Assembly (NCBI GenBank): GCA_019636735.1
Contig: JAHBWY010000007.1
Coordinates: 161,579-225,578 of the forward strand
Origin: Phycisphaeraceae bacterium
GTDB lineage: Bacteria; Planctomycetota; Phycisphaerae; Phycisphaerales; SM1A02
DNA length: 64,000 nt
Reading direction: 5' to 3'
Each line of letters begins with the position of its first letter. Within the stretch, counting starts at the first letter, position 1. The position numbers and the translations under genes were made by a program. Shown one piece after another: positions 60,314 through 64,000 of the stretch. Under the pieces are notes generated by a model, which searched no databases, was not told the DNA's origin, and was given only the letters and a program-made list of their open reading frames with translations.

Positions 60314-62338
60314 CTACAGGCTCCGCACCGTGGTGAGGCCGTGCTGGTTCAGGATCGCGGCGAGGTTGGTCTTGGCCACATCGTCGGCGAAGGAGCTGTC
60401 GCGGAAGACGCAGGTGGTGTCGCCCGCCGGGGCGAGCGCCTGGTGCCAAGCCACGATGCCCTGCGCCAGCGGCTCCACCTCGTCGCGGGGGATCTGCGTG
60501 GCGAGGCAGGCCAGCAGCACGCCGCCGCCGATGCTGTGGACGGCCTTACCGGCGATGGTCTTGGTTTCGATCGGGACGCAGAGGTCGAGGCCGAGCTTGA
60601 GCAGCAGCTCGTAGAGGATGTCCTGCTCCGTGCGGTCGGCCTTCAGGTGCTCCGTGTGGTCGTGCAGGGTCTTGTCGAGATTGTCGCGGTCCGGCTCCCA
60701 CGCGCGGATGTTGCTGGAGTCCAGCTTGAAGACGCGGAAGCCGAGGTCGCCCGCGAACATGGGGTTCTCGTCCTTGATCTTCTTCGCCGCGCGGCGGAGG
60801 CGCTCCTTGGTCAGCTCGGCGATATTGCGAGGCTTGCCGAGCTTGTCGCAAAGCGCCGCTCCAGCTTTCTGTGCGTTGTACGAAGGGTCCAACGGTTCCG
60901 GCAGCTGCACGCATATATAACGGCGAGCCTGTGAGTCCAGTGAGTTCTGTTGCATGACCGCCTGCGCAGTCGCGCCGGAGCCCGCAAAGAGATCCATCAC
61001 GATGTCATCGCCGCTTGTTCCGAGAAGAACACAGGTGCGCAGGAAGTCGATCGACTTTGGGAAGTCAAACACCTCCCCAGGGAGCAATTCCTTGAGGGCG
61101 CGCTTTCCGGTGTCGGTTGAGAACTCGCCGCCAATCCAGAACGACTTGGGCTTTGAGGTGCGCTCAACAGCACCCTCGTCGTCCTCGTCTTCTTCAGGTT
61201 CGTCATCGATGGCGATAGATGTGTCCAGGTAAACGCGATGCTCCACATCCAGCCGACCAGTTCTGCCAGAGCGCTTAGGATGCATCCAGTCCAAGTGCTT
61301 TCGCACCTTGTCAATGCCCCACCGCCAACGACCTTTAGTCCCATCTCCGCGAATTGGGAGAATCTCGGCGTCACTCGGCGTCATCCGCTCAAGCGCTACT
61401 CGCCCGGATCTCTCATCCCAATAGATGGGAAAGCACATGTTCGGTCGGTCCTCGCGCTTGTCCGGCCCACCGCGCTTTCTTAGATCTCGAAGCGCGTACT
61501 TGTTGCCCTTCTCGTCCGCGTACTTGAAGGCGGCCTTCTGTTCATCCGTCAACGGAAGCCCGTTCGAAATGAATTCCGGACCGGCATAGATAACCACGTA
61601 CTCGTGGCAGGCTGCGACGTGCTTCTTGTCGTTTCGGCCCTTCATGTTGTTCACGACACAGACCGTGGCGACGAAGTTCTCTTCACCGAAGACTTCGTTG
61701 GCAACCATCCGAAAGTTGGTGAGCTCGCGGTCGTCGATGGAGATGAACACGACACCGTCCCTGCAAAGCATCGCTCGGGTCCACTTCAGGCGCGGCAACA
61801 TCATGTTGAGCCAGTCGGTGTGAAAGCGTCCGCTGGCCTCGGTGTTACTGCTGATCTTGCGCCCGCCCTCCACCTGCCCGGTCAGCTCCAGGTAGTTCCT
61901 GATGTTGTCATGGAAGTTGTCCGGATACACGAAGTCCTTGCCGGTGTTGTACGGTGGATCGATGTAGATGAGCTTCACCTTGCCGGCGTAGCTCTTCTGC
62001 AGGAGCTTCAGCACCTCCAGGTTGTCGCCCTCGATCATCAGGTTCTGCGTGGTGTCCCAATCCACGCTGTCTTCGGGGCATGGACGCAGCGTGCCAGTCG
62101 AGGGTGTGAGCGCGAGCTGCCGGGCGCGGCGCTTGCCGTGCCAGTTGAGGCCGTACTTCTCGTCGGCGTCGGTGACGGTCTTGTCGCCCACCAGCGCCTT
62201 CAGCACATCTACATTCACGGCTGCGCCGTCCGGCCCCTCGGTGACCAGTTCGGGGAACAGCGCCTTGAGCCGCTCGATATTCTCGGCGACAAGGTCGGGG
62301 CTCCTGGTCTCGGGGTCGGTGGCGGTCAGCTTCTTCAT
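60314..62338 (-). CDS. mod: Type III-like adenine-specific DNA methyltransferase (Mod)
   Basis: A 674-residue beta-class N6-adenine methyltransferase. Motif IV 'IYIDPPYNTG' (DPPY at 127-130) precedes motif I 'MDLFAGSGATAQAV' (about 448-461), the beta-class order. The region between, about 155-420, is the target-recognition domain and is less GC-rich than the rest. The C-terminal 150 residues probably contact Res. The start at 62338 has GAGG seven bases upstream and follows DUF4391 by 14 bases; a longer frame to 62965 overlaps that gene and is rejected. Mod modifies one strand of an asymmetric site and targets Res. Confidence 0.93.
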   Translation of the reverse strand: MKKLTATDPETRSPDLVAENIERLKALFPELVTEGPDGAAVNVDVLKALVGDKTVTDADEKYGLNWHGKRRARQLALTPSTGTLRPCPEDSVDWDTTQNLMIEGDNLEVLKLLQKSYAGKVKLIYIDPPYNTGKDFVYPDNFHDNIRNYLELTGQVEGGRKISSNTEASGRFHTDWLNMMLPRLKWTRAMLCRDGVVFISIDDRELTNFRMVANEVFGEENFVATVCVVNNMKGRNDKKHVAACHEYVVIYAGPEFISNGLPLTDEQKAAFKYADEKGNKYALRDLRKRGGPDKREDRPNMCFPIYWDERSGRVALERMTPSDAEILPIRGDGTKGRWRWGIDKVRKHLDWMHPKRSGRTGRLDVEHRVYLDTSIAIDDEPEEDEDDEGAVERTSKPKSFWIGGEFSTDTGKRALKELLPGEVFDFPKSIDFLRTCVLLGTSGDDIVMDLFAGSGATAQAVMQQNSLDSQARRYICVQLPEPLDPSYNAQKAGAALCDKLGKPRNIAELTKERLRRAAKKIKDENPMFAGDLGFRVFKLDSSNIRAWEPDRDNLDKTLHDHTEHLKADRTEQDILYELLLKLGLDLCVPIETKTIAGKAVHSIGGGVLLACLATQIPRDEVEPLAQGIVAWHQALAPAGDTTCVFRDSSFADDVAKTNLAAILNQHGLTTVRSL

Positions 62339-62352
62339 CGGGTCCTCGTTCT

Positions 62353-63111
62353 TTATAGTCTTTCGATCGCGGCGGTCCAGGCGGCCTCGGCGCGCTTCAG
62401 TTCCAGGTTCAGTGCGACCTGCCGGGGCACCTGCTTCTCCTTCGCGGCGGCCGCTCGCAATCGAGCGATCTCGGCGTCGAGCCGGGCGCACTCGCGCAGC
62501 GCCTCGCGCCTCGTTGCGGCCTGATCTGGCGAGGTGGCCACCGCAAAGACGCCCGTCACCCGGGCGGCGTGCAGAGCCATCAGCGTATCGATCCAGCCTT
62601 GGTAGAGCTGGTGCAGGTCGGCCCGCGGCTGACGAGCCAGCGAGAGCGCCTCCTGGAACGGAGATAGCCGCCCGCCTGAATCCGAGTCCGTGAGCGTGGC
62701 CGCGACCAGATCGCCGTCCAGCACCGTGGCCCCCGCCTGCCCCTGCGACCGACGCTTGTGGGCCAACGAGAGCGTGAGGCGAGCGCCCTCGGCCACCAGC
62801 AGGAACACCGGATAGGGCACCGCACGGTGGATCAGCTCGGCGAGCCGGTCCGACTTTGCCTCCGCACGGAGAGTCGCGCTCAGCACGGCAATCTCCAGGT
62901 ACTCGCGAACCTCGTCGCGCAAGGCTGGCATGCCGATGGTGGTGGGCTTGAGCGCCGCCACCCACTGCACTTCTTCGATGCCCTCGTTGATGCGCCGCTT
63001 GTCCGCGGCCGTCGGCGCACCGTGCTCCACCAGCAGTGTCTTGGGCACGCGGCGGTCCACCCGTGCGCCGGGGGGTATCTCGAGGGCGGCGATGAGATCG
63101 GCTGCGGTCAT
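62353..63111 (-). CDS. DUF4391 domain protein
   Basis: A 252-residue DUF4391 protein. Recognised by 'LEIPPGARVDRRVPKTLLVE', 'INEGIEEVQWVAALKPTTIG', 'LRDEVREYLEIAVLSATLRA' and 'RLAELIHRAVPYPVFLLV'. The second half is helical and ends in a charged coiled coil ('RLDAEIARLRAAAAKEKQV'). The family's activity is unknown, but it recurs between a SNF2-type helicase and a Mod gene. Ten bases separate it from the upstream helicase stop. Confidence 0.82.
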   Translation of the reverse strand: MTAADLIAALEIPPGARVDRRVPKTLLVEHGAPTAADKRRINEGIEEVQWVAALKPTTIGMPALRDEVREYLEIAVLSATLRAEAKSDRLAELIHRAVPYPVFLLVAEGARLTLSLAHKRRSQGQAGATVLDGDLVAATLTDSDSGGRLSPFQEALSLARQPRADLHQLYQGWIDTLMALHAARVTGVFAVATSPDQAATRREALRECARLDAEIARLRAAAAKEKQVPRQVALNLELKRAEAAWTAAIERL

Positions 63112-63121
63112 ACGACGGCGT

Positions 63122-64000
63122 TCACGCGATCGCCTCCGGCAGGATCACCAGGAAGGCCATCACTTCAAAGTCGTCCATCCCGGCGAACTCGCCCGCCAGC
63201 GCGTGCGTGCCGCCCGGCGCAAACAGGCTTGCGACCGCCCGTTCCTCGGTCTTGCCCACCACCGAGCCGATGGCGGCGGCGAGCAGGCGCTGGGCGTGGC
63301 GCATGTCTTCGCAATGCCTGGTGGCCTTGTCGAAGCGGGCGCAGGCCGCAGCGTCGGGCAGGTCGCGGCCCACGCACAGGCGCTTCAGCCGGTCGAGGAT
63401 CTGCTTGGCCTGCGGGAACGGCAGCAGCACGGCGCCGTCGTCGCCGACATGCACGAGGTAGTGGGGGCTCAGCGGGTAGCCCGGTTCGAAGGCGCGCGTG
63501 GCGGCCGCACCTTCCGCCCGCAGGCAGAAGATGATGCCCGGCGGGATCTCGGCCTCGGTGGTGGTGGTGACAGCCATCGTGCCGAGTGGCAGGGATTCGA
63601 GCACGCCGGGGTTCGCGCGCAGGTACTCGGCCAGGTCGATGCGGAAGTCCGTGAGCGTCAAGTCCGCGATGGAGACGCCGGTGGAGAGGTCCTCCAGGTC
63701 GATGACGGCATCCTGTAGCTTGAGCAACTGCTTGCGGCGGTACTCGAGGTCGTTCATCGGGTTGCCCGACTGCTGCTCGATCAGGTTCTCCTCGCCGGTG
63801 GCGGAGATGTCGAGCAGCACCATGCGGCCGCTCACCCGCTGTTCCAGGTTGATGTACTCCTCCAGCTCCATGTTGGGCCAGAAGTTGACCAGTTGGATGC
63901 GTTCGTTGGGTGACCCGAGGCGGTCGATGCGGCCGAAGCGCTGAATGATGCGCACCGGGTTCCAGTGGATGTCGTAGTTGATCAGCCAGTCGCAGTCCTG
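63122..64000 (-). CDS. SNF2-like DEAD/DEAH helicase, C-terminal part
   Basis: The gene enters from the right edge; about 292 codons are visible. The first residues carry helicase motifs V-VI of the SNF2 branch: 'INYDIHWNPVRIIQRFGRID' followed by 'RLGSPNERIQLVNFWPN'. The remainder is an accessory C-terminal domain of mixed fold. The ATPase core with Walker A lies outside. Such helicases head defence operons with DUF4391 and Mod. It is the first visible gene of the five-gene operon. Confidence 0.88.
   Translation of the reverse strand, partial: QDCDWLINYDIHWNPVRIIQRFGRIDRLGSPNERIQLVNFWPNMELEEYINLEQRVSGRMVLLDISATGEENLIEQQSGNPMNDLEYRRKQLLKLQDAVIDLEDLSTGVSIADLTLTDFRIDLAEYLRANPGVLESLPLGTMAVTTTTEAEIPPGIIFCLRAEGAAATRAFEPGYPLSPHYLVHVGDDGAVLLPFPQAKQILDRLKRLCVGRDLPDAAACARFDKATRHCEDMRHAQRLLAAAIGSVVGKTEERAVASLFAPGGTHALAGEFAGMDDFEVMAFLVILPEAIA

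Noticed and set aside
62339..62965. Longer N-terminus for mod
   Set aside because: The extension runs antiparallel-free but out of frame through the DUF4391 coding sequence and encodes low-complexity Ala/Arg/Gly; the protein from 62338 has a ribosome-binding site and the usual Mod start.

Overview
The window is 64 kb of GC-rich bacterial chromosome, most likely from a planctomycete of the class Phycisphaerae. The evidence is the secreted protein at 24605-25924, which ends in the doubled 'NGDGVVxGADIAxVLGNW' dockerin-like tail typical of that group, together with a Gram-negative outer-membrane gene set, an LpxC-FabZ fusion and several zinc-ribbon membrane proteins of planctomycete style. No rRNA, tRNA, insertion sequence or CRISPR array was found.

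Layout. 1-5700: the 3' end of dnaK, an ArsR-methyltransferase fusion, a TPR-like lipoprotein, small conserved proteins, a methyltransferase and an RpoD-family sigma factor. 5940-16850: an envelope block. gcvT and a first lpxD face a divergent chain of bamA, two skp/ompH-like genes, a second lpxD, an lpxC-fabZ fusion, lpxA, an unknown gene and a DUF502 membrane protein. The order matches the proteobacterial bamA-skp-lpxD-fabZ-lpxA cluster, without lpxB. 16820-30500: an M24 peptidase, EttA, membrane proteins and lipoproteins, the lamin-tail/dockerin protein, an RMND1/YagE protein, a DUF3300-DUF2950 pair and an AhpD-like protein. 30500-36250: a seven-gene Mrp-type cation/proton antiporter operon in the order E-F-G-(A C-terminus + B)-C-D-D', the order of archaeal Mbh/Mbs antiporter modules. 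36410-40610: an RND efflux adaptor and pump. 40700-51160: asparaginase, a GntR-controlled membrane protein, two more membrane proteins, a hybrid sensor kinase, a KefB-like antiporter, CrcB and a Na/Pi symporter. 51187-53784: an OtsB-GH15 fusion, followed by two abutting minisatellites. 54133-55569: rpmE and prfA.

56254-64000 (entering from the right edge) is a defence operon on the minus strand: SNF2-like helicase (partial), DUF4391 protein, type III-like Mod methyltransferase, RhuM-family protein and type III-like Res nuclease-helicase. Gaps are 14 bases or less, or the genes overlap. A 41-codon frame and a conserved hypothetical gene continue the chain of overlapping stop/start codons to 55635.

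Translational coupling by 4-base overlaps (ATGA, GTGA, TTGA) runs through the lipid A, Mrp, RND and defence operons and was used to choose many starts. The features most worth following are the five-gene restriction-like operon with RhuM between Mod and Res, the lower-GC target-recognition region inside Mod, the OtsB-GH15 fusion, the Mrp operon whose last subunit lacks a key glutamate, the minisatellites, and a GntR promoter-operator that predicts a leaderless transcript. All functional calls rest on reading motifs by eye; no database search was run.
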